Assembly (NCBI RefSeq): GCF_963678635.1
Contig: NC_087063.1
Coordinates: 9,706,386-9,770,385 of the forward strand
Reading direction: 5' to 3'
Source of the DNA: Symsagittifera roscoffensis
Taxonomy: Eukaryota; Xenacoelomorpha; Acoela; Convolutidae
DNA: 64,000 nt
In this document: positions 33,930-43,338 of the stretch, one piece after another
How the letters are laid out: each line of letters begins with the position of its first letter
Position numbering within the stretch: position 1 is the stretch's first letter
Notes under the pieces: model-generated
Database searches by the model: none
What the model saw: the letters and a program-made list of their open reading frames with translations, nothing else
What the model was told of the DNA's origin: nothing
Program-made: the position numbers and the translations under genes

Positions 33930-35528
33930 CCCATCCGGGTTTTACAGAGTTTTTTAGAATAGTCTTTCTGTAATTCAAAGGATGGATGATGGACGTTGGT
34001 ATTTGGCGAACATCATAATTCTTCTGGGTTTTCGTGTTAGAGAAGTTCCAGGTTCAATCGCTGTGTCTTCTCATGACAACGACTGGGTTTTCGCAACAAT
34101 CTCAAATCTGATTTCAGAATGGTTGGCTATGTCAGGTTTTTCTGTTCCATGTAGAGAACTTCTTTTGGGTTGACCTTGTCTGGGAATGGCGTGGAGATTG
34201 TGCGTGGAGGGGATGCCTGGTTACTCGGATCTGTACGTATACTTGAACATCGAGGTGGTCATTGTTCTAGTTCAATGAAGTCCTTTTCTGCGAAGTCAAG
34301 TCGTACTCTAAATCCTTTGATCCTTTGAGTTGTGATTGTGGGCGGCATATTGATTGTGGTTGGCCATTCTTTTTCGAGTGTAGTGGGGTCATTTTGTCTT
34401 TGGATGTTCGTCTTTGGTGTTGTATGCTGATCTATATACTGCAAGGTATAATTTACATTTTATAAAATTTTTATTAGTTTGGTGTTTTAATTATGATTTT
34501 GGTTAGTTGTTTTCACAAAAGCTTTTTGTTTTAGTTCGGTTATTTTGAAGAGTTACTCACCCTTGAGTACCTCTTATTAAAAATAGAAGTGTGGTCACAA
34601 AGCGTGGATGTAGCGCGGTGGGTTAGGCCGGCTATAGAGCATGCTCAGGACGTCCTCTCTGGTGGGTTAGGCCAGGAGTGGGAGTATGATTTCGTGCGGT
34701 TTCTGTGAGGGGTCCTGTTGTGTGATAACGTTTTATGTTGGGTTTGTTGTGGTTTTTCTTATGTTTCGTTGGTTGTGTCCTTTTTTCAAAAATCAAATTG
34801 TTTTTGGTATGGGTTTGTCTTTCGACTTTTTTGTGTTTTATTATTTCTTTCTTAGACTTTATAATAGTCTTCAAAAGAATAAATTATCCAGTTTTAAACT
34901 GGGTTAATCCGGTTTGGGTACCGTTGGTTTCCTTTTCTTAGTCATGCTGTTATTCTATGTGTTGTGGTGTTTAGTAAGCTGCGTTGGTTAGTTTTGTTTA
35001 GTATATAATTTCTTTCCAACCGGGTTAAAGGAAAGTTTGAAACGTGTTATCGTGTGTTAGAGTTGTTGAGTGTGAAAGCTTGAAACTGAAATTCATTATT
35101 TAAACAATTCTTCGTGGGCGAGCTGTGCGAGTATGAATAGAATTCTTGTGCGAGTGAATGGAAATATCAAAAGGTTAGTACTGCATTTTCGTCTTATCAA
35201 TTTACTACATAGAATTTCAATTTTACTGCTAGTTTTGGGGAAAAATTAAGTTATAAATTTTCATCATTATTAGAATTACTGCTTTTAGGGATATAATTTA
35301 TAAATTAAATTACTACATTGGTATGAACTTTATTTAATTTAGCTGGTGCAAAAGAGTATTAGAGTTTTGAACAATTTGAAGAAGTTTTCTATTTTTTATT
35401 TTTCTTTTGTGTATTTTGCAGATGATCGTGAGATGAAGACTAAAAATCTAAATAAAACATGGATAAAGAATGGTTAGTGTTTTATTTTAAATTTATTAGT
35501 TAAGAATATGAGAATTTATACTTACCTG
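33930..35528 (-). other. 3' region of the giant element, with weak ORFs
   Basis: About 1.6 kb between the envelope-tail stop and the 3' LTR. A 61-codon minus-strand ORF (34259-34444) with polar, protein-like composition (TTLEKEWPTTINMPPTITT) is followed in the same frame, after one TGA, by about 40 further open codons. A second, lysine-rich ORF lies at 34632-34874. The block GGTGGGTTAGGCC is repeated (about 34617 and 34662). No function can be assigned. Confidence 0.4.
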
Positions 35529-36452
35529 TTAGTCGTCGGGGAAAAAACCGTGGGGGAAGATGTCGTGGATTATGTCGGAATTTGTTAGTAACTTTGCTAG
35601 TATGCGAATGATGTTTTTAGTTTGAAGCAGTGGCCAAAGCAATTGAAGTGCTTTAATGGTTTTTAGTTCTTCAGTGCCAACTGCAAAATCATAAGATGTG
35701 TTTTGGATGAGATTATATAATTTGTGGTTATATTTAGTGTTGTGGATGAATTCTAATATGGGGATTTCTATAGGTTGAACAAATTCATGTGGGATAAGGA
35801 AGGGTCTGGATTCTTCTGCGTTGAAGGTCTTTGTGATGGGACAAAAAATATACATTTGGGTTATGGGATCATAATTGCGAAGAATACCGTGAAGGTTAGT
35901 ATCTTTGATGCAATATGTGAAGTTAAGAAAAAATGGTGAAGTGTACTTAGAGTTAATAAATTGAAAACGGTGGTGTGGTTGTCTTGATGGAGTGTGTAGA
36001 TCAAAGTGATTTTGTATGAAGCGATAATATGTATATGTGTGGGTTTGTTTAGTGCGTAACATAATATCGTGTGAGCAGTGCAAATCTCGTTCATGTGGTG
36101 CAAGGAAATGAAAGGTTAGTGAAAATAATTGAAATTTTTCTTTAAAACTTTCGTAAGCTTGTGTGTCGGTTAGTGCTTCAGAAATGATGTGGTCGAATTT
36201 GCGATCAAATATATTGAGTGTAAATACATATGGTGTTTTGATGAAAAAATTTTCTGTGATTTGTGGGTTAGCGAAACGGTCATCATCTAAAAATTGGTCT
36301 TGGTTAGTTCGGATGATGTTGTGATCGTAATATTCTAGCGTGTATTCATTAGCTCGGGGTGCAGTGTATGTTTTTAGTGACTTTTTATATCCTATATAAG
36401 TAAATTGTCTATGTGTTAATGGTGTGGTGAGTGGATATAGCATATCTTTATG
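35529..36452 (-). CDS. Continuation of the envelope-like cytoplasmic tail
   Basis: This frame of about 307 codons is in phase with the upstream 36453-37787 frame and separated from it only by a single TGA (36453-36455). It can start at its own ATG (36443) or be a readthrough product. Unlike the preceding low-complexity stretch, it has the composition of a folded protein (YFIKTPYVFTLNIFD-like, AVGTEELKTIKALQLLWPLL, GFFPDD end). There is no signal peptide and no clear membrane helix. Family unknown. Confidence 0.55.
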   Translation of the reverse strand, partial: HKDMLYPLTTPLTHRQFTYIGYKKSLKTYTAPRANEYTLEYYDHNIIRTNQDQFLDDDRFANPQITENFFIKTPYVFTLNIFDRKFDHIISEALTDTQAYESFKEKFQLFSLTFHFLAPHERDLHCSHDIMLRTKQTHTYTYYRFIQNHFDLHTPSRQPHHRFQFINSKYTSPFFLNFTYCIKDTNLHGILRNYDPITQMYIFCPITKTFNAEESRPFLIPHEFVQPIEIPILEFIHNTKYNHKLYNLIQNTSYDFAVGTEELKTIKALQLLWPLLQTKNIIRILAKLLTNSDIIHDIFPHGFFPDD

Positions 36453-37871
36453 TCATTCTATATCGATGTGAGTATTAGATAAAGGTAGGCAAAGGGGGTT
36501 AGTAAAATGATAATATGATGTCCATTGAAGTGTAGGCATTAAAACGTGTTCATCTTCAAAACTGCGTGTGTTGTTAGTGTCGTTAGGGGTGTTCAAAGTA
36601 TACTGTGGAAATGAAGGTAGGGTGATGGCTAAAAAATCTTTCGTGTTAGTGTGATTTGGATGATTAATATATTCACGGGCTGTTCCTGGTTTTGTTGGAA
36701 ATGGATGGTTCGGGAATTTTCTTTTAAAAGTGCGATAAGCTCTATTAGTGCTTTTTGATGATTCGGTGGATGTGGAGGATGGTGCTAATGATGCGGTATA
36801 AGCTGAAGAGGGTGTAGGGGTAGGTGGGTTTGATGATTCTATTGTGGATGAAATCTGATTTATAGTGGAATGTTCAAGGTGGGAGGGTTGTTGTTGTAGG
36901 GTGATAAAATTATCTAGTTCCTGGGAGATTTGGGGAGTATCTGGAGAATTGGATGATCGGTCTGAATGAAATGAAGAGTAGGTTGGGGTGACTTGTGAAG
37001 CATAAGAGGGTGTAGAAATCGATGGGAGTGGGTTATTTGGCGGGATTGGTTGAAAAGGGGGTTTTGAAAAAACTGAGGAGTTGATTTGAAAATTATTGGA
37101 TGGAGATGGTTCAGAGTCTGCAAATTCATCAGGGGTTTCAATATCTGGGTTATTGAGTTGTGAGATGGAGTATAAAACTGAGATATGTGAATTAGTGTCT
37201 GAATTCATGCCTGATGTTACATTATTGGTTGTGAAATCGGGTGGCGGAAAACAAAAAGTGGAATTATTGTAATTGGAGTGTTGAGGTTGGTCGGGTGGGA
37301 ATTTGAGCGGTGTAGGGATCCAAGTTGTCGGCTCATCGTGGGCTAAAAAATTATTATTTTGAGACTGAAAAGCGGTGGTATGGGGTTGTTCTATAATTTG
37401 TTCATATGTATTTTCATCTAGTGGATTGTGTGTCATTAAATGTTGAATGGGACTTTGTGATATGGTTGGTCTAAAATTTGGATTATGTGTTATTGCTAAA
37501 TTTCGAAAATTTTGTGGGACTAGTGATAGTGGATGGTTATGTGGTAGGGGTGGTAACTGTGGTACTGACTCTTCGTCGTATGTGTTCTGTCTTGTTGCTA
37601 TTTTTGTGTTGTATTCTTTTATTTGTGCGTCTAAAAGAATTTTGTTTATTGATGATGAAAAAATTCCAAAAAATCCTGCAAATAGTATGCGTGCTACACT
37701 TGCTTGTCTTTTTACTTGTGTGAGTATAGCGCATGTATTATAGATTCCTTTTAAAAGCGAAAAAAGAAATCCTATAAAATTAAACATTGCGTATAAAATA
37801 GTTAATTTTTCTAAGATGTAGTAGGGCCATCCTAGAAAATCGAGAATTTCATTTTTTAGTGTAACAAAGCT
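36453..37871 (-). CDS. Envelope-like membrane segments and Pro/Ser/Asn-rich tail
   Basis: The frame is open from the T6 run at about 37872 (where the ectodomain frame ends) and contains an ATG at 37787. The first 90 codons are hydrophobic (FLGWPYYILEKLTILYAM; MFNFIGFLFSLLKGIYNT; VARILFAGFFGIFSSSI), suggesting two or three membrane passes. About 340 residues rich in Pro, Ser, Thr, Asn and Gln follow, resembling a disordered tail. The single TGA at the end is followed by more open frame. Most retroviral-type envelopes have tails under 200 residues, so this is unusual. Confidence 0.6.
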   Translation of the reverse strand, partial: SFVTLKNEILDFLGWPYYILEKLTILYAMFNFIGFLFSLLKGIYNTCAILTQVKRQASVARILFAGFFGIFSSSINKILLDAQIKEYNTKIATRQNTYDEESVPQLPPLPHNHPLSLVPQNFRNLAITHNPNFRPTISQSPIQHLMTHNPLDENTYEQIIEQPHTTAFQSQNNNFLAHDEPTTWIPTPLKFPPDQPQHSNYNNSTFCFPPPDFTTNNVTSGMNSDTNSHISVLYSISQLNNPDIETPDEFADSEPSPSNNFQINSSVFSKPPFQPIPPNNPLPSISTPSYASQVTPTYSSFHSDRSSNSPDTPQISQELDNFITLQQQPSHLEHSTINQISSTIESSNPPTPTPSSAYTASLAPSSTSTESSKSTNRAYRTFKRKFPNHPFPTKPGTAREYINHPNHTNTKDFLAITLPSFPQYTLNTPNDTNNTRSFEDEHVLMPTLQWTSYYHFTNPLCLPLSNTHIDIE

Positions 37872-39918
37872 AAAAAATATTTATAGGTGAAATATCTTGT
37901 GGTCTATATTTTTCACCGTTTAGATATATATAGTCTTTAATGTCTTTAAAATATCCGCTATAGTCTTGTGTATAAATATCTGCAAATCCTGCGGTTTCGG
38001 CAAGTTTGCGTAAGTTTTGGTCAATTGATTGTCTTTGTATAGTGTCCATTTGCGTTAATAATTCTTGGAATTGTTGTGTTCTAATGTGATGTTGGATATC
38101 GGATTTTGAATATATTCCAATTGATTGTAGGTCAATATTTGGGTTTCGAGCAATAGCTCTGATGCTTTCAGGTGAAAATGTTTTGAGTGATTGCATTAAT
38201 GTGGGATATGGGGTAAGAAGGTAATATTTATCTTCATCAGGGTTCAGTTGAACTACATTGTGGCTATTTTCTGATCCACATGGGACTGCGGTATCCCAAA
38301 AATAAGTTCGTCTTGAAAGCGTGTCAACGAAATGTACTTTATTCTTATAAAAGATAGGGATTCTTTTATAGCATCGTTTATCTTCAAAAACATATAGTGG
38401 TGATACTTTTTTGGTACAGGTATAAAACCATAAAATGTTTCCTTCATAGTCTAAAAAATTTGATCTATTTCCTGATAGTAGATATCCTGCGTAGGGTATT
38501 TTTGATACTGCTAGTGCAAGTGATTGTAGGATTTGTGTCCTTTCTAATTCGCATAGCTGGTGAAGTGTTTCTAATTCAGAGAGTGACATTTCTTGAAAAA
38601 TTCGGCTAATTGTGTAGTCTAATTTCATATCTAGGTGAATATCATAGTGGATGTTACCGAAACATGTACTATTCTTTAGTGATAGTTCTTGTAAACGTGT
38701 GCTTCTAGTGTTATGGGGCTTTAGATGTCCACCAGGTTGACTTTTACTTTTTTGAAAATCAACTGGTATATATGATGTTCCTTCGTTTATGGGGTGACTT
38801 GTGGCGTATGGGTCGATTTTTACTTTTCCAGTGGTCATGTCGAATCCTTTTTCGTATTCAACTAATATCTCGGAGTATTGTGTTTTGTGAAGTGGATTCC
38901 TGTATTTACATGCAAGTTCTGTTTCTTGATATATTTGAAAACGTGTCAATTTATTTTCTATATTGTGTATGTTTCTAAAATTTGAACTTTGTCTTCGTGA
39001 TGGATGGACTTGTTCATATGGAATTGATTGTATAAAATATTTTTCGTGAAATTTTATCATACGAGCATGTATTTTTGCTACTTGAAATGTTGTACATGTG
39101 TCTTCGGGAACCAAACAATTGTTGCTTGTCTTCGTGTTGTAGGGTCACAATAGCCTTGATCGTTTTTACAAGGTAATCTAATTCCTTGATAGATCATGGT
39201 GTTGTCAGATAAATCGCGTGTGAGTTGTATTTTTTCGAGTTGTATTTTCCAATCGAAAAACATGATTTCTTGATATCCTTTATTTTTTGTGTCTGCTTTG
39301 CAGTTTGATGGGTCATTTATACCAATGTGTGGTATCCAGTGTTTATCGTGTATATCATAAGTTAATCTTCCGTGTGCGCCGTTGTATGGGTATTTTTCAT
39401 CTAATTTTATATGTCCTTGATATCTTTCAAGTTCTGCTTGATGTACAGAATCTGAAAAAATTTGGAAATATACTAATTTTTTATCTGTGTTTTTATTTCT
39501 TGTGATATTGAGTCTTAGTAATTCGTTTTTACAATCTTCGGGATTGAGATGTAAAAGTCGTTCGATATTACTCTGGTAGAATGATTCGTGGTCAAGTCGG
39601 TTTTTATTTCCATTTGAGACTTGTGAACAATGTACTTTCTTTTCAGAAAATGTTGCTGTGAATTTATATCCTATAACTGTTGTTGCTCGGGCTTTTGAAT
39701 AAAGTGTCGCTATTACATTTGTTGTTTCTATGGCTTGTGGTTCTGTTTCGCATTGTGATACTTGATTTATTGCATATTTGTGTAATGTTTTTTGTTCGTT
39801 TTCTTCACAATCGTAATGTGTTACTAATAAATCTTGGGGTCCTGTGCGGGGGGAAGGGTTTATTTGATGTTATTAGAAAAAGGAGTTGGAGAAAAATTAA
39901 AATTTTTAGAATATACAT
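37870..39918 (-). pseudogene. Envelope-like glycoprotein ectodomain, frameshifted
   Basis: ATG 39918 starts a signal peptide (MYILKILIFLQLLFLITS). A frameshift at the G6 run 39848-39853 (plus strand) moves to a frame with VTHYDCEEN and then regularly spaced cysteines. A second shift near 39106-39108 separates the block with DQGYCDPTTRRQATIVWF from the 414-codon remainder. Further cysteine motifs are LWFYTCTKKV and RCYKRIPIFY. The cysteine pattern (Tyr-Asp-Cys near the N-terminus, Gly-Tyr-Cys...Val-Trp, Cys-Tyr...Pro) resembles chuvirus-type glycoproteins known to have been captured by animal retroelements. That assignment is inference from pattern only. Such proteins mediate membrane fusion; here the frame is broken. 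Confidence 0.6.
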
Positions 39919-41081
39919 GTGTATGACAATCCTGAGTATGGGTAATAAAATGTGATGTAACCAATTGTCTTTTTGGTATATCTGTCGTATTTGTATATCA
40001 CTTCAGTTGTTATAAACGGTGGTGGTAGGGATTGAGCTGTTATATTTGGTGGATTTAATGGATAGGGATGTTGAGTAATGTTGTTTAATTTAACCGTGAT
40101 TTCGAATTTTAATTGTAGACTATTTTGTTGGAGTATTTGGATGCTGTGATCACGAATGTCTTCGTGAATGTCTTGTCTATATTGTAGTCTATTTAGTGCC
40201 CAGTTGTGGAGTCGGTTACTTTCAGGGTGTTGTCCAAATAATGGTGGAGGTGCTGTGAATGTATTCCAGTCTAGTCTTGAAGGAATATTTGTTGATGATT
40301 GTTCTCGATATCTAGCGTCGAGGTTATTTGGGAAATTTAGGTTAAAAGGCGGTGGTGAAATCTGACTGATTGATGGTGTTGATGGTAGTGATAATGTTTC
40401 TGGTAGTGATGAGGATGTTGTCGTATCCGTAGAAATATCTATTGGATCATTGATTAAATTTGGTTCACCTTGTGTGAATGAATGTGTTGTCCAATATGGT
40501 AGTCGTGATGTTTGGTTTGTAGGGTTAAAGGGATTTTCACGTATATGTTCAGATTGTGGTGTTGAACCTAAGTAATCTGAGGGTAGGCTTGAGGTGCTAC
40601 GTTGTGAAAGAAACGTAGGGGTTTCTGGTAATATATCGATGGGGTTTTCTGGAGTACTTTGTGATGGGGATTGAGGTATATCAAAATGAACTCGGGGAGT
40701 TTGAAAATTTCTGATTCGTCGAGGATGTATAATTTGTCTATTTATTTCGACTGTATTTTGGTTTTGACTAGGATTTCGTATTCTTCTTAATTCTTGTGGT
40801 AGTGTTGGGTATAAGTTATATGTTGGTTCGCTTAAAGGTGCTTGTCGTTGAACTGGTTCTAGCGGTTCAGATAAGCGAGCGTGTCGTTCTTCAAAGGTAT
40901 ATGGGTTATCTTGAAAAGAAATTCGTGTGGATCTTTGGGGGTTTTGGGTATTTGAAGATGGTGTTGGGTTATCTTGGGATGATGTCGGTGAAGACTGACT
41001 GAGTGATTGTTGGTTAGCAATTTTTGATGGCTTTTTATTTATTCTTTTAGTGGAAAAATTTATGTTTATTATAGTATTCTT
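39906..41081 (-). CDS. Methionine-free Pro/Ser/Thr-rich ORF of about 391 codons
   Basis: The frame is open from TAG (41082-41084) to TAA (39906-39908) and I see no ATG in it, so standard ORF callers skip it. The first 260 codons are rich in Pro, Ser, Thr, Gln and Asn. The last 130 look folded (RLDWNTFTAPPPLFGQHP, YRQDIHEDIRDHSIQ, EVIYKYDRYTKKTIG). Its stop overlaps the envelope start codon by a few bases. A start must come from splicing to an upstream exon or from recoding out of the overlapping membrane ORF at 41047-41211. The family is unknown. It resembles the tail of the envelope-like protein in composition. Confidence 0.55.
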   Translation of the reverse strand, partial: KNTIININFSTKRINKKPSKIANQQSLSQSSPTSSQDNPTPSSNTQNPQRSTRISFQDNPYTFEERHARLSEPLEPVQRQAPLSEPTYNLYPTLPQELRRIRNPSQNQNTVEINRQIIHPRRIRNFQTPRVHFDIPQSPSQSTPENPIDILPETPTFLSQRSTSSLPSDYLGSTPQSEHIRENPFNPTNQTSRLPYWTTHSFTQGEPNLINDPIDISTDTTTSSSLPETLSLPSTPSISQISPPPFNLNFPNNLDARYREQSSTNIPSRLDWNTFTAPPPLFGQHPESNRLHNWALNRLQYRQDIHEDIRDHSIQILQQNSLQLKFEITVKLNNITQHPYPLNPPNITAQSLPPPFITTEVIYKYDRYTKKTIGYITFYYPYSGLSYTCIF

Positions 41082-41211
41082 CTAGAAAAAGAATTAGGAG
41101 GATTGTTGCTAGGGCAAATGTGATGATTGCTTTCTTTATACATTTGCATATTGTCAAGATGAGGGATGATAGAAATGTTATAAAAATTACAAATAGTAAA
41201 AAAATATCTGT
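41047..41211 (-). CDS. Short two-helix membrane ORF without ATG
   Basis: About 54 codons open after a double stop (41212-41217) encode FLLFVIFITFLSSLILTIC and then ITFALATILLILFLEEYY, two likely membrane helices. It overlaps the start of the methionine-free proline-rich ORF in another frame, so a frameshift could join membrane segments to that tail. No ATG is present. Confidence 0.35.
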   Translation of the reverse strand, partial: TDIFLLFVIFITFLSSLILTICKCIKKAIITFALATILLILFLEEYYNKHKFFH

Positions 41212-41230
41212 CTACTAAAAATGGTTCGTA

Positions 41231-41461
41231 TCATTTAGATAAGTTTTGTGAATCGTACCTGTGGATATAGTCAATAGCTTTTGAAAGCTGGAGGTATAGT
41301 TCAAATATGGAATAGAAAATTAAAAAAATATTGCAAAAAATGATTAAGATTATTACAAAAGATTCAAAGGTATCAAAAAGAAATATGATTAAAAGTTTAA
41401 ATATCGTTAAAAAGTTTATGAAAAAGTTGAGTATTAAGTTAACTGGTCGAGAGAAGAGCAT
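41231..41461 (-). CDS. Hydrophobic 76-residue ORF
   Basis: Starts at ATG 41461 and encodes an almost continuous hydrophobic stretch (FFINFLTIFKLLIIFLF, VIILIIFCNIFLIFYSI) followed by a short polar end. It could be a small membrane protein or signal-anchor exon of the accessory region. Its position, between integrase and the proline-rich ORF, fits an accessory or envelope-leader role, but nothing confirms expression. Confidence 0.35.
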   Translation of the reverse strand: MLFSRPVNLILNFFINFLTIFKLLIIFLFDTFESFVIILIIFCNIFLIFYSIFELYLQLSKAIDYIHRYDSQNLSK

Positions 41462-42036
41462 TTAAGAAATGGCTTCTCGATCGAATATTTTTTGTTGTTT
41501 GAGGCAATTTTCAAGTGTGGTCGGATTATTTATTGGTTTTTTGACAAGTGGGTTGAGTTTTGTGAAAAAATGTTGGGGGCAAATTTTATGGTGATCGGGA
41601 GGTCTTCTTTGTCTTTATTTTTATTTGTCAAGTGATCAGGGGTATTTTTGAGATTTTTATACTTTAGGCTAATTAAATTGGTCGTTCTTTTACTTTAGGC
41701 TAATTTAACATATTTGTTTGGGGGGTATTTGAGATCGGAGTTGGGGAAATATTGTTGATCTTTGGGTTATTAGATAAGGGAGGGTTATGATATTATGGTG
41801 GTATTTATTTTAGTTGTCAAGTTGGAGTGGTTTGCTTATTTTTGACCTGGAGGTCGCAAAGTTATAGTTATAGATATGCCTGGAGTTTGATATCGTTCGT
41901 CTAGTTGGAAGGTGACGGATTGGATGAATCCTATTGGCTAATTTTGAACTAGAATCGTTGCTTGTTTGTCAGCATGTTATTCTGAAAAATGAAAGTTCAA
42001 AATATTTCAGAGGTGCAAAGATTATGAAATATAAAA
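41462..42036 (-). other. Gap between pol and the accessory/envelope region
   Basis: About 575 bases without a convincing ORF. A pyrimidine tract ending in CATTTTTCAG (minus strand, near 41975) is a possible 3' splice site for subgenomic mRNAs of the downstream ORFs. Confidence 0.35.
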
Positions 42037-42414
42037 TTAAAGCTGTTTTTGAAATTCGACTTTCTTTAATATTTTAGACTGTGGAATGAATGTTTTATAG
42101 TTTTTACGTGGTTGATTTCTAAGTCGTGATGACTCTCTATGTTCTGATTTGTCAATTTGCTCTTGGGGTATTACTTTTTCTATCATTTTTCTATTTTTTC
42201 TTTCTTTTTGAGATGTATTTTGATCTAGCTGTTTTGTAATGTTTTTTGTTGTAGTTAATTTTGTATTTTGGTTTTCGAGGTGAATGTCATTTTGTTCCTT
42301 TGTTGTGTTTTCCATATGTAGATTACTTTGAATAACTTTTAACCCTGTAAAAGAATCTAATTGATTTAGTTCGCGTAGTGCGTATTCTTTTGGGTAATAA
42401 GGTAATAGGTTGTT
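42037..42414 (-). CDS. Pol C-terminal tail, after in-frame TGA
   Basis: This frame is in phase with the integrase ORF and separated by a single TGA at 42415-42417. It opens with NNLLPYYPKEYALREL, which is where Ty3-type integrases carry their 'L-x-PYY' end. A charged Lys/Gln/Asn-rich tail follows to TAA at 42037. The only ATG (42315) would skip the conserved part, so it makes sense only as a continuation of Pol. Confidence 0.6.
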   Translation of the reverse strand, partial: NNLLPYYPKEYALRELNQLDSFTGLKVIQSNLHMENTTKEQNDIHLENQNTKLTTTKNITKQLDQNTSQKERKNRKMIEKVIPQEQIDKSEHRESSRLRNQPRKNYKTFIPQSKILKKVEFQKQL

Positions 42415-43338
42415 TCAATGTTGAACAATTTCTTTTTGTTCTGAGTCGGTGATTTTATATGTGACATCAGTGGGTTTTGCAATTATTTGGTATGGTCCTT
42501 TACGAAGGGGTTGTAATTTTTTAGAAATTCCTTTTTGAGTGTTAAAATTGAGTATTAAAACAAATGTTCCAATTTTTAAATCGGAGGCTGGTGTAAAGCG
42601 TGAATTTATTTGTTCATTAATGTTTTGTCTTTGTAACAACTTTTTTGTTACTTTTTGGTAAATTTCATTGTGTTTTTTATCTCTGTTTAAAATCCATTCG
42701 GTGTGTGTACCGGAGGCTAATTTAAGAATTTGTGGGTGATGAAAATGATCTTCATCGTGTGTATGTAAAGGTAAGTTGTAACAAATTGATTCTTTATTCG
42801 GTTGACAATAACTTTGTGCATTTTTATGAGAATTTGATGTAAACATAATTGGTTTGCGTGGCTTTTGATTAAAAACCATTTCATATGGTGACATTCCTAG
42901 AGTTGTCGTGATTTGTGAATTGTATGCTAAGGGAAATAGTTTTACATCTGCTGACCATTCAGTGTATTTTGTGTCATTTCCATTGATGATACATCTAAGA
43001 TATTCTTGTAGTGAACGGTTCATACCTTCGACTAAGCCGTTTGTCCAAGGTGCATGAGATGTACGTGGTTTGTGTTTGATGTTATATAAATGACATAATG
43101 TGATGATTTCGTTATTTATGAATTCTGTACCGTTGTCTGTAACTAAAATTTCTGGTAGTCCGAATTTGGCTATCCAGTGTTCATAGAGTGTTGTGTAAGC
43201 GTAATAAGCGTTACAATGTGGTACTGGGTTAAGTGCTACATAATGTGTAAACGCGTCAACAATTACCATAATGTAGGAGTTTCCTTCGGATGAGGGTGAA
43301 ATTGGTCCTTTTGTATCAAATGAAATACGGTGGTTAAA
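42415..43338 (-). CDS. Giant element integrase catalytic core
   Basis: The frame opens after TAA 43339-43341. The first catalytic aspartate lies in ISFDTKGPI, upstream of the first ATG (43269), so translation from that ATG would lose it. The second is in LVTDNGTEF and the glutamate in GLVEGMNRSL, with the spacing usual for Ty3/gypsy. Then come LGMSPYEMVF and an SH3-like C-terminal domain (IGTFVLILNFN, LRKGPYQIIAKP). The core itself appears intact; the flanking stops at 43339 and 42415 are the damage. Confidence 0.8.
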   Translation of the reverse strand, partial: FNHRISFDTKGPISPSSEGNSYIMVIVDAFTHYVALNPVPHCNAYYAYTTLYEHWIAKFGLPEILVTDNGTEFINNEIITLCHLYNIKHKPRTSHAPWTNGLVEGMNRSLQEYLRCIINGNDTKYTEWSADVKLFPLAYNSQITTTLGMSPYEMVFNQKPRKPIMFTSNSHKNAQSYCQPNKESICYNLPLHTHDEDHFHHPQILKLASGTHTEWILNRDKKHNEIYQKVTKKLLQRQNINEQINSRFTPASDLKIGTFVLILNFNTQKGISKKLQPLRKGPYQIIAKPTDVTYKITDSEQKEIVQH

